This document shows, one piece after another, positions 1 through 7,661 of a stretch of 64,000 nucleotides of DNA; position 1 is the stretch's first letter, and each line of letters opens with the position of its first letter. This DNA is from Acerihabitans sp035013185 (lineage in GTDB: Bacteria; Pseudomonadota; Gammaproteobacteria; Enterobacterales; Enterobacteriaceae). The translations under genes and the position numbers were made by a program. Location: contig NZ_JAYGJO010000019.1 in assembly GCF_035013185.1 (NCBI RefSeq), positions 1 to 64,000 on the forward strand. Reading direction: 5' to 3'. The notes below the pieces were generated by a model. That model was not told where the DNA came from. It searched no databases and saw nothing but the letters and a program-made list of their open reading frames with translations.

Positions 1-194
1 ACGCAAAGTACGACTCTTGCAGTCGTGTACCACATTAACAACCGTCACCATGACCGTCAATGAACAACGCGTGCTGAAAAAAAAGTGTCTTGCTCCGATT
101 GGGCTGAGATATGTCATGACAGCACAGACTATCCGCTTTTTTAAATCAAAATCGATTATTATAATGCGCAGTCTAGCTTAAGAATGAGAAAAAA

Positions 195-509
195 ATGATA
201 TTAAAACCAACCTTATTGCTTTTGTTCGTCGCGCTTTTGGCCGGATGTGTAAGCCATAAAAAAATGACTTTTGTCGGAGGGGATAAGACCGATGGTGTGG
301 TCAAAGTAGCGTACGGATATCGGGTTTATGAAAAACCGATAGTCAATTTAACCGCTGGCAGACACATAGCGTTGGCTAAGTGCAATTCCTGGGGATATAG
401 CGGGGTCAGTCAAGCAGACAAGACCATACCGGAATGCATTAGGCAGTCGGAAATAGCCTGCAACATCACCTATGTCACGGTTGAGTTTCAATGTAGTGGG
501 AAAAAATAA
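195..509 (+). CDS. YecR-like lipoprotein
   Basis: A 104-residue protein that looks like the YecR-like lipoprotein family. The N-terminus is a lipoprotein signal: a hydrophobic run ending in the lipobox LLAGC, with Cys18 as the predicted lipidated residue. The following SHKKMTFVGGDKTDG stretch resembles the start of mature YecR, and four cysteines lie in the C-terminal half. In E. coli yecR belongs to the flagellar regulon and its function is unknown; cheV about 2 kb downstream is consistent with a motility neighbourhood. The ATG at 195 has only a weak purine-rich Shine-Dalgarno. Family assignment is from sequence resemblance; the role is unknown. Confidence 0.75.
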   Translation: MILKPTLLLLFVALLAGCVSHKKMTFVGGDKTDGVVKVAYGYRVYEKPIVNLTAGRHIALAKCNSWGYSGVSQADKTIPECIRQSEIACNITYVTVEFQCSGKK

Positions 510-621
510 GCTATTTGTTGTCTCGTTTTCATATGCTGGCAACAACATTATAGCCAGCAGATCTCTAATTGCAGGAATTAAGTCAACGCAACTGTAGTTC
601 TACAGATGACCAGCATTTAGC

Positions 622-1689
622 CTAAATAATTCGCGCAGTAGGTCGATGGGTATCAATACAATCTAACGCGGGTTGTGCTTCAGTACGTTGTTTCAAACGC
701 TGGACCGCAGCGAAAACAGTATCGACATCAAGCGATCCAACATCATGGTTTTCTGCCTGTAAAATTTCATGGGTCACTTTCCATGGTGCCCAAACTTCCG
801 GGTCGCTATTACCAAATAGCGCAACGATAGGTTTGCCAAGTCCGGCGGCAATGTGCATGGCACCCCCATCGCTGGTAATGAAATAATCACATAACGAGAC
901 AGCGGCCATCAAATCTTCCAAGGTACTGGTTTGTATGGGAACCATTGGCAAATCCTGGCACAAAGAAGTGATGAGCAGCGCATTGGCATCATCCCCCGGA
1001 TGCCTGGGATTATTGGCTACACCGGGTGACCACAATAATATCAACTTACAGGAATAGGCCGCAGCAATGCGATGAGCCAAAGAAACAAAGTGTGCGGCTT
1101 GCCAGCGTTGCAATATTTTTCTTGAACTAATTTGTAGAGCAAAAATGGTAGGGTTACGATCAATTTCATATAACGTACGCATCTCACGTACTTTTATCGG
1201 GTTGGCATAAAGGCACAGTTTTCCCGGTAAGCTATTGATACATAAAGGGCTAAGCAAACGATGAAATCGTTTGACTAAATGTTCAGTCACGTCCTTAGGT
1301 ACAGTGACGAGATCGGTAATGTGGGGGTTTTTCTTGTCGCCTAAGGCAATGACTTTTTTCGCCTTGGCCAATCTGATCCATTGTAATATGCGTTTATCCC
1401 ACTGACCTTTACCAATAATGATGACATCGTAGCGTTCTTTGCGTACTGACCAAATGACCTTTAACCGTTGTATGATAAGCGTCATTACTGATTCATTCGC
1501 CAAACGATGGTGCAATTTGCTGTAAATATAAACTTTTGAAACATTGTAATTGCCTTCAAGCGCTGCTGCATTGTAACTATTGGCTAAAACATCGACTTGA
1601 TAATGTAGCTCTTCGGCTAAGGTTGTTATTAAAGGCGTAGCTAAAATCAGATCACCGATATTGTCTCGACAGATAACAATTGCTTTCAT
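622..1689 (-). CDS. Glycosyltransferase family 9 (heptosyltransferase-like)
   Basis: A 355-residue protein resembling lipopolysaccharide heptosyltransferases (GT9, the RfaC/RfaF/RfaQ type), which transfer sugars from nucleotide donors on the inner face of the cytoplasmic membrane. The N-terminus has the family's opening strand and loop (CRDNIGDLILATPL, near residues 7-20). The C-terminal half has the donor-binding motif TSDGGAMHIAAGLGKPIVAL, followed by LFGNSDPEVWAPW. Length fits the family. It stands alone, not in an LPS gene cluster, so the acceptor cannot be deduced. The ATG at 1689 has an AGGTG ribosome-binding site 7 nt upstream. Its 3' end runs into what looks like a fragment of an intergenic repeat. 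Confidence 0.8.
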   Translation of the reverse strand: MKAIVICRDNIGDLILATPLITTLAEELHYQVDVLANSYNAAALEGNYNVSKVYIYSKLHHRLANESVMTLIIQRLKVIWSVRKERYDVIIIGKGQWDKRILQWIRLAKAKKVIALGDKKNPHITDLVTVPKDVTEHLVKRFHRLLSPLCINSLPGKLCLYANPIKVREMRTLYEIDRNPTIFALQISSRKILQRWQAAHFVSLAHRIAAAYSCKLILLWSPGVANNPRHPGDDANALLITSLCQDLPMVPIQTSTLEDLMAAVSLCDYFITSDGGAMHIAAGLGKPIVALFGNSDPEVWAPWKVTHEILQAENHDVGSLDVDTVFAAVQRLKQRTEAQPALDCIDTHRPTARII

Positions 1690-1776
1690 TTTTTCACCTG
1701 GAAACGTAAGGGTTTGTTTCTCATCAACGCATTGGCGCGTAATAGCAATCCATTGCTCAGGGATAGCTAAGTATTA

Positions 1777-1989
1777 TTGATACAATTTAGTCAATCCCAC
1801 GATAATCATGCCAATCAAACCTGTGCAGATCAAATGTTTTGTCATGGGTTCAGGCGAGAATTTCTTGGGCTACAGCTTACTATTTTATATGAGCATGAAC
1901 TGTTAGTAATTGAAGGTGAAATTGAAGGATTTGCGTTAAAACAGTGTCCATTGGTGAATCTAGTTGTTAACGTGCTGGACATGAGATAA
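1777..1989 (+). CDS. Short open frame, doubtful
   Basis: A 70-codon frame starting at TTG with no good ribosome-binding site. The product has no recognisable motif, although its C-terminal 40 residues (around YEHELLVIEGEIEGF) are less random-looking than other intergenic frames here. It could be a degraded gene end. It is listed only because the area has no other candidate. Confidence 0.15.
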   Translation: MIQFSQSHDNHANQTCADQMFCHGFRREFLGLQLTILYEHELLVIEGEIEGFALKQCPLVNLVVNVLDMR

Positions 1990-2334
1990 CGACCTCCCGG
2001 GACGGGATTGTTTTGGCCGCATTCTCCACCAGATTTGTCTTTTGTCTTCGAGAGATCTGCCGGATCCAATTTCCGCGCAGCCGGGGTTGAGCGACTTCCA
2101 GCCAAGGGTGGTGCGGCCACAGCAGGGGTACGCGTGCCAGTGGTGATATGCCGATGTACCTAGGGTGGCAGGTCACCAGAATTTGGTTGATTGAACCGCG
2201 GGTTGTGGGGATGGGTGTTACTCAACCCGGTTAGACCGTGTTTCCAATAGTATCCTGATGATAAATTATCCGTTGATAATACGATGAACGTCTAAGTATT
2301 TTCGACCGGCGGCCGATAACAGTGTCAGTAGTGC

Positions 2335-2460
2335 TTATACCCTAAATAATTCGAGTGGCAGGATGGCGGCGGTAAAGTCAACCTCCAAGCGCTTACTGAG
2401 TCGTTGGGGTGAACGAGGAAAGCCAACACACCTGTAACTGAGAGCATGTCGGGGATAGTA
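2335..2460. repeat. Enterobacterial dispersed intergenic repeat
   Basis: The stretch begins TTATACCCTAAATAATTCG and contains, in order, GGCAGGATGGCGGCGG, a central self-complementary portion around CTTACTGAGTCGTTGGGG, and the right end GCCAACACACCTGTAACTG. This order (CTAAATAATTCGAG..., GGCGGC, TTGGGGTGAACGA, GCCAAC.CAC..GTAACT) is one I recognise from a roughly 120-130-bp repeat common between genes in Yersinia, Serratia, Photorhabdus and relatives. The family name was not established. A shorter, damaged piece with the same right-end and left-end words seems present at about 573-635, at the end of the glycosyltransferase gene. Confidence 0.5.
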
Positions 2461-2539
2461 GGATCGTATTCCTTATTTTCCGAATCATTAACAACGCCTT
2501 GTTACCGTACATCAATCAGTATTCGTATTTGGGGAAAGC

Positions 2540-3514
2540 ATGGACAATTTTCAAAAAGAGATTGATGAGAGAACAAATCTTACTTCATCGAACAGGTTAG
2601 AGCTGTTGTTGTTCCGTTTGGGCACACCTCCGTCAGAACAACAATCCGAGTTGTACGGCATCAACGTATTTAAGCTTCGTGAAATTGTGCCAATGCCTTC
2701 GTTAACCAAAGTCGCTGGCATGGTGTCACCAATGATGGGCATGGCCAATATCCGCGGGGAAATCATCGCCGTAATCGATCTGCCAGCGGTGGTAGGTTGT
2801 GTGCCAAAAACCGGCTTAAATATTCTGCTGGTAACCGAATATGCACGCAGTACCCAAGCCTTTGCCGTCGAATCCGTTGACGATATCGTTCGTCTCGAAT
2901 GGAGCCAGGTACTGGCCGCTGAATCTGGCGTGAAAAGTCGCAATATCACCAGTATTGCCCGTCTGGATAATGATAAAGCCAGTAACCGATTGGCACTGGT
3001 GCTGGACGTTGAACAAATTTTATATGACATCATTCCTGCCAATAGTCTTGTCCAAATGGATGAAGAGAAATCGAGAGCCTTCAATCTGAAACCGGGTACG
3101 GTGGCCATCGTGGCTGAAGATTCCAAGGTTGCCCGTTTGATGCTCGAACAAGGGCTGGAAATTATGAAAATTCCTGCTTCGATGCATGTTACCGGGCTGC
3201 AGGCGTGGAAAAAAATCTGTGAATTGGCGGAAGAAGCCAAAGCTGAGGGTAAGCCTATTTCGGATAAAATCTCGTTTGTGTTAACCGATTTGGAAATGCC
3301 GGAGATGGATGGTTTTACCTTGACGTTGAATATCAAACGCGATGAATTCTTGAAAAATATCCCGGTGATTATCCATTCTTCATTATCCGGTAGCGCGAAT
3401 GAGGATCATGTCCGCAAGGTTGGCGCTGATGCTTATGTGGCTAAATTCGAAATTAACGAATTGGAAGCGGCTATCCATAGCGTGATGGAAGTGAAGGCGG
3501 TTGTGCGTTCGTAA
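2540..3514 (+). CDS. cheV: Chemotaxis coupling protein CheV
   Basis: A 324-residue CheW-receiver fusion. Residues about 20-165 form a CheW-like coupling domain (FRLGTPPSEQQSELYGINVFK, NIRGEIIAVIDLPAVV), and residues about 185-315 a response-regulator receiver with the phospho-acceptor Asp250 in LTDLEMPEMDGF and the conserved Lys near the end (DAYVAKFEINEL). CheV couples chemoreceptors to the CheA kinase and is tuned by CheA-dependent phosphorylation at the cell pole. Length matches enterobacterial CheV. GGGGAAAGC lies just before the ATG. Monocistronic by spacing. A chemoreceptor gene at 35.3 kb is a possible partner. Confidence 0.93.
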   Translation: MDNFQKEIDERTNLTSSNRLELLLFRLGTPPSEQQSELYGINVFKLREIVPMPSLTKVAGMVSPMMGMANIRGEIIAVIDLPAVVGCVPKTGLNILLVTEYARSTQAFAVESVDDIVRLEWSQVLAAESGVKSRNITSIARLDNDKASNRLALVLDVEQILYDIIPANSLVQMDEEKSRAFNLKPGTVAIVAEDSKVARLMLEQGLEIMKIPASMHVTGLQAWKKICELAEEAKAEGKPISDKISFVLTDLEMPEMDGFTLTLNIKRDEFLKNIPVIIHSSLSGSANEDHVRKVGADAYVAKFEINELEAAIHSVMEVKAVVRS

Positions 3515-3568
3515 CCGGCATGATGCTGTAAGACATAGGATTGGCTGGATCTATCAGCTAATGTTGCG

Positions 3569-3604
3569 TTAACCCTGACATAGCCAATACTGTGACAGGG
3601 TTAA
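3569..3604 (+). terminator. Hairpin after cheV
   Basis: TTAACCCTG at 3569-3577 pairs perfectly with CAGGGTTAA at 3596-3604 (9 bp, 18-nt loop), between the converging ends of cheV and the dehydrogenase gene. No T-run follows, so intrinsic termination is uncertain. Confidence 0.35.
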
Positions 3605-3625
3605 TGCGATCAAATGTTATATTTG

Positions 3626-4732
3626 CTACTCGGTGCGGGTGTTGGTGAGGTGTTCCAGCGTGCTAATGGCAATGGCTATTTGTTCAGCCTGGACGTTAGG
3701 CACCGCCAGTCGGAAGGTTTCGCTATCGCGCGCAGCAAACTCGGCCAGGCCGCGGGCTGCTTGACTTGCGTCCGTGGTAATACCCAACGAACTGAAGCTG
3801 TAGGGAAAACCATTGTTTTTATAAAACGGCATGAGTTTTGCCACTTCCTCCATATCCCCGGTGGCCACCAATTGCACCAAAATACCGTAAGCCACTTTGA
3901 CCCCATGCAACACGTCATGGGTTTCCGGCAGATAACTCATGGCGTTATGAATTGCGTGTGCGCCCGCCATGCGGCCATATTCTCCACCACATCCCCCCAC
4001 CATACCGGCAACCGCGATCACCGCTTCGGCCACCCGCTGGAAGGCGGGTGTTACCGTCGCGGCATCCATGTCCACCAGTGCCGCTTTGGTATCGTCAAGT
4101 AAGGTATCCCGGGTTTCTTTCGCCGCTGACAGCCCCATTCTGACCATAATGGATAGCTGCTGGCTGTCGTAATGGCGGGTGATGGCTTCAGCTTCATACC
4201 ATTTGGCCAACGTGTCGCCAATACCGCCCACAAAATAGTCTCTTGGTGAAGCGACAAGCAAGGACAAATCCAATAACACCAGATACGCCGACCGGTGATA
4301 GTAATCCACCGATTTAAACTGATGATTGGGATAATATACGGCGGAAAGCGGGGTATAGGCCGAGCAAGTCCCCATGATGGTCGGAATGGTAATGTATTCC
4401 ACGTTCAGCAACTCGGCGGTGCCTTTAGCCGTATCCAACGCCCGACCGCCGCCAACGCCGATAATCACATCTGCAGTTTTTGCCAGCCCGGCCAGTCGTT
4501 GCATATCCTCATGACTGGCAGTACCGTCATACATCAGCACTGGAATATCCAACGAGGTTGGCATAAATGACCGCAGGGCGGCCAGAGAGTGCTCACCCCC
4601 GATGATGTAAGGTTGACTAAAAACGGTTAATTTTTCCGGTAAATAACGCAGGGCGCCCGCTTCACAAATATACTGACCTGGACCACTTCGCACTACCTGA
4701 CTTAAACGCATTCTACCGCCCACTGTTTTCAT
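3626..4732 (-). CDS. Iron-containing alcohol dehydrogenase family, HcxA-like
   Basis: A 368-residue NAD(P)-linked, metal-dependent dehydrogenase of the glycerol dehydrogenase-like branch, closest in feel to E. coli HcxA (YbdH), which reduces 2-oxo acids. Visible features are the nucleotide-binding GVGGGRALDTAK, TIPTIMGTCSAYTPLS, a metal-site region with AGAHAIHNAMSYLPETHDVLHGVKVAYGIL (conserved His residues), and GGIGDTLAKWYEA. It lies downstream of the LacI regulator gene on the same strand and near an ExuT-like transporter, suggesting reduction of a keto-sugar acid; that is inference. The start at 4732 is preceded by a weak GG; an ATG at 4711 is an alternative. Confidence 0.8.
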   Translation of the reverse strand: MKTVGGRMRLSQVVRSGPGQYICEAGALRYLPEKLTVFSQPYIIGGEHSLAALRSFMPTSLDIPVLMYDGTASHEDMQRLAGLAKTADVIIGVGGGRALDTAKGTAELLNVEYITIPTIMGTCSAYTPLSAVYYPNHQFKSVDYYHRSAYLVLLDLSLLVASPRDYFVGGIGDTLAKWYEAEAITRHYDSQQLSIMVRMGLSAAKETRDTLLDDTKAALVDMDAATVTPAFQRVAEAVIAVAGMVGGCGGEYGRMAGAHAIHNAMSYLPETHDVLHGVKVAYGILVQLVATGDMEEVAKLMPFYKNNGFPYSFSSLGITTDASQAARGLAEFAARDSETFRLAVPNVQAEQIAIAISTLEHLTNTRTE

Positions 4733-4869
4733 ACCAAAAAATCATCATATACCCACTATTTTATGCTATGGAAGTCTTTATCATGCAGTCGGCACAATTT
4801 CAGTTCATGAAGCAGTGTTGTTGAATACGTCAGACTCAGGTATCCGGGGGAGGATCCATTCGTGCCGCC

Positions 4870-5943
4870 TCACTCATCATATAACCCGAATTCTCGCGTA
4901 ACGGGCGTTATTTTGTGGGTATTAATTCGTCGAACAGAGTTCCGCAGGATCAACCCGCCGTTAAGTAAAAGCGTTCTTGATATCATATTTGGCCGCATCA
5001 GCCTTTGTTGTAATAGTCTAACCGCCTCCATGCCCAACTCGCAGCAGGGAACTTGAACCGAGGTGAAGGGAACCTGATGGTCGGCAGTGGCATCGAAACC
5101 ATCCATACTCATGATCGAGATGTCATGGGGAACCTGTAAACCGAACCTGGTTAGGGCGTTAACTGCGCCTTGGGCCATATAATCTCCGCCCGCAAGAATG
5201 GCCGTGGGCCGCTTGTGTTCCGGGCATTGCCTTAAATACCCAGCCAGACATTGTTCCGTCTCGGTCGTGCCAAAACCCTGAGTGGTGATGAGATGCAGTG
5301 ACTCATCAAATTCCAGATTACATTCTTGCCAGGCTTCGCGGATACCGTTAAGGCGTAGTTCCATGGTGTAGCGACGCAGACACAGGATGGAAAGTATTCT
5401 ACGATGACCTTGCTCAAATAAATACTGTGCCGAGAACCGTCCAATAAGTTGATGATCAGGCAAAACACCCGGCAATTGCATTCGTCGATCGCGACAATTG
5501 ATAAGGATACAAGGCTTGCCGATATTTGCCGCTAATCTATAGATCTGGGGATCGTCAATGCCCACTAGCATCGCCGCCTCGGTGGCGGGATCGTTCATTT
5601 TTTCCATAAACAGAGTTGTATTGCTGTTCTCTTCCTCGATAGCACAATAACGCAATCGCACCTCATGGGGAGACAGGGCCTGCGCTATGCCCTGGATGAC
5701 CTTGAAATAAAAAATATCGGAACGTGCGTCAAAGGCTCGCTGTGGGGCAAAGACCACTAGACTATTGAGTAACAGACGGCCGGTGGACATATGTTCCAAT
5801 ATCCCCTCCTGACGGGCGCAGTCCAGAATTTTCTGTTTTGCCCGTTCACTGGTGTTGGCTTTACCCGCCAATACACGGGAAACCGTACTGATGGAAAGCC
5901 CCGTTTGCAGCGCAATTTCGCGGATTTTTAACTTTCCATTCAT
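4870..5943 (-). CDS. LacI family transcriptional regulator
   Basis: A 357-residue LacI/GalR-type regulator. The N-terminal helix-turn-helix and hinge are clear (KIREIALQTGLSISTVSRVL, then AGKANTSERAKQKIL). The rest is a periplasmic-binding-protein-like effector domain with AAMLVGIDDPQIYR, PTAILAGGDYMAQGAV and DISIMSMDGFD. It is divergent from the ExuT-like transporter at 6284 and probably controls it and the GH31 gene; the effector is unknown. AAGGAG sits about 9 nt before the ATG. The C-terminal tail after LLLNGGLILRNSVRR is slightly longer than usual. Confidence 0.88.
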   Translation of the reverse strand: MNGKLKIREIALQTGLSISTVSRVLAGKANTSERAKQKILDCARQEGILEHMSTGRLLLNSLVVFAPQRAFDARSDIFYFKVIQGIAQALSPHEVRLRYCAIEEENSNTTLFMEKMNDPATEAAMLVGIDDPQIYRLAANIGKPCILINCRDRRMQLPGVLPDHQLIGRFSAQYLFEQGHRRILSILCLRRYTMELRLNGIREAWQECNLEFDESLHLITTQGFGTTETEQCLAGYLRQCPEHKRPTAILAGGDYMAQGAVNALTRFGLQVPHDISIMSMDGFDATADHQVPFTSVQVPCCELGMEAVRLLQQRLMRPNMISRTLLLNGGLILRNSVRRINTHKITPVTREFGLYDE

Positions 5944-6283
5944 TTTGTGATCTCCTTCAAATTTACCGATGAAAAAATTCTCATGGCGCTAACTTGACCT
6001 ATTTCGCTGTCTCAAAAACAAATTTAACACGGTAATCCACATGGCGTGAAAATTTTTGCAACAAAGGGGATTCCATTACATCTTAATTCGTTTAGTCTAC
6101 AAAAAGTGCCACGGAGCATTTAATAACAGGCCAATTATCTATCAAAAATAAATGACTTAATAATTTTTATTAAAAAATAAATTCGCAGTAAAACTTCGAG
6201 TATGGATAACCTGTGCCGATCAGTATGGCTATGAGGTTAACCTTTTCTTAAGTTTATTCGGCGATTTCCCTTGTGGAGGAAAT
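5944..6283. promoter_or_regulatory. Divergent promoter region, LacI gene / ExuT-like gene
   Basis: A 340-base AT-rich gap between divergent start codons. It must hold both promoters and probably the LacI-type operator. No CG-centred palindrome of the classical LacI-family kind was found by eye, so the operator is not assigned. A strong GGAGG ribosome-binding site precedes the ATG at 6284. Confidence 0.5.
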
Positions 6284-7591
6284 ATGAGTCTGGAATTGAA
6301 TCAACTGCCTGAGCGGGTAAATGGAAAGCGTAAAGTAAAATATCTGCGTTGGTGGATGCTGGCATTATTTTTATTGGGTGTTACGGTAAATTATATTACT
6401 CGAAATTCACTGGGTATTCTTGCACCTGAATTAAAAACCAGTTTATCTATGACCACTGAACAATATTCATGGATTGTGGGTGCTTTTCAATTAGCTTATA
6501 CCCTTTTTCAACCTCTTTGCGGTTGGCTTATTGATGTCATTGGTTTGAAGATGGGTGTTCTGATCTGCGCAGGGCTCTGGGCATTGATGTGTATGCTGCA
6601 TGCTGGTGCCGCCAATTGGATCCAATTAGCCGTATTGCGTTTTTTTATGGGTGGGGCGGAAGCGGTCGCTACGCCCGCCACGGCTAAAACGCTGGGAGAA
6701 TGGTTTCCCAAAAAAGAACGTCCGATCGCCGCCGGTTGGGCCGGTGTGGGTTTTTCAATCGGTGCGATGTTGGCACCGCCCATCATCGTGGTGGCGCACA
6801 GTTATTTGGGTTGGCAAGGCGCGTTTATCTTTTCCGGTGGGTTGGCAATGATCTGGGTTCTGCTATGGTGGTTATTATTTCAGACACCGGAAAAACATCC
6901 AAACCTCAGCAAAAATGAGTTGAGGTTAATTAAACAGGACCATGAGCCGGACGTTGCCAAACAACCTTTTTTTAAGACGCTACTTACGATTGGCCGTAAT
7001 AAACGATTTTACGGTATTGCTATTCCGGCGTTTATGGCCGAACCCGCCTGGGCGGTTCTGAGTTTTTGGGTACCGCTCTATCTGGCAACTGAACGCGGCA
7101 TGGACCTGAAACATATTGCCATGTTTGCCTGGTTACCCTTTTTTGCCGCTGATCTGGGCAGTATTGCCAGCGGTTATTTAGCTCGCCTCTATGGCCACCT
7201 ATTTGGCTCTAGTCGTATAAATTCAGTGATAGCCAGTTCGGTAACCGGCGCTTTTATGATGCTTTCGTTAGCATTAGTGACGATTACCCCCAATCCCTAT
7301 CTGGCGATTGCCTTGATTTCCGTGGGCGGCTTTGGTCATCAGATGATTTCTTGCATGCTCAGCGCACTGGTGGTGGAGTCATTTGAAAAAAATAACATGG
7401 CGACGGTTAACGGCATGCGGGGCTCTGCAGCCTGGATCGCTAGTTTCCTGTTTTCAATATTAATTGGTCTCACCGCTGACAAAATTGGCTATAACCCGCT
7501 GTTTATTGCCATGGCCTGTTTTGACCTTATTGGTGCCCTATTTATGGTGGCCTTTATTGCCGAGCGCAGCGGCTCTCGGGTCACTAAATAA
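6284..7591 (+). CDS. ExuT-like MFS transporter (anion:cation symporter family)
   Basis: A 435-residue, 12-helix major facilitator of the anion:cation symporter group that includes the hexuronate transporter ExuT. Typical features are the first helix NYITRNSLGILAPEL, the loop after helix 2 (GWLIDVIGLKMG), helix 4 GGAEAVATPATAKTLGEWFP, and a long central loop near residues 205-235. It should import a sugar acid or a uronate-containing sugar with protons across the inner membrane. It is followed by the GH31 gene 70 bp downstream on the same strand, so the two likely form an operon in which the imported sugar is hydrolysed. Confidence 0.85.
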   Translation: MSLELNQLPERVNGKRKVKYLRWWMLALFLLGVTVNYITRNSLGILAPELKTSLSMTTEQYSWIVGAFQLAYTLFQPLCGWLIDVIGLKMGVLICAGLWALMCMLHAGAANWIQLAVLRFFMGGAEAVATPATAKTLGEWFPKKERPIAAGWAGVGFSIGAMLAPPIIVVAHSYLGWQGAFIFSGGLAMIWVLLWWLLFQTPEKHPNLSKNELRLIKQDHEPDVAKQPFFKTLLTIGRNKRFYGIAIPAFMAEPAWAVLSFWVPLYLATERGMDLKHIAMFAWLPFFAADLGSIASGYLARLYGHLFGSSRINSVIASSVTGAFMMLSLALVTITPNPYLAIALISVGGFGHQMISCMLSALVVESFEKNNMATVNGMRGSAAWIASFLFSILIGLTADKIGYNPLFIAMACFDLIGALFMVAFIAERSGSRVTK

Positions 7592-7661
7592 TGAAAAAAC
7601 ACTATCATCAGCGGCAACGAATTGGACGATGCTCGCAGATATTAAAGGAAATAGATGCGCT

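Larger units (their letters stand above)
1690..2539. other. Gene-poor intergenic stretch upstream of cheV
   Basis: About 850 bases with no convincing gene. The overlapping open frames on both strands look random. It contains a low-confidence short frame (1777-1989), an imperfect hairpin at 2194-2232 (AACC and GGGTTG pairing with CAACCC and GGTT across a GC bulge), further short inverted segments between 2130 and 2180, and a dispersed repeat element at 2335-2460. The last 80 bases should hold the cheV promoter, but no clear sigma-28 or sigma-70 site could be picked. Confidence 0.6.

Noticed and set aside
7464..7661. In-frame N-terminal extension of the GH31 protein
   Set aside because: It overlaps the transporter's coding region, has no suitable ribosome-binding site, and the ATG at 7662 has one and gives a normal family start.
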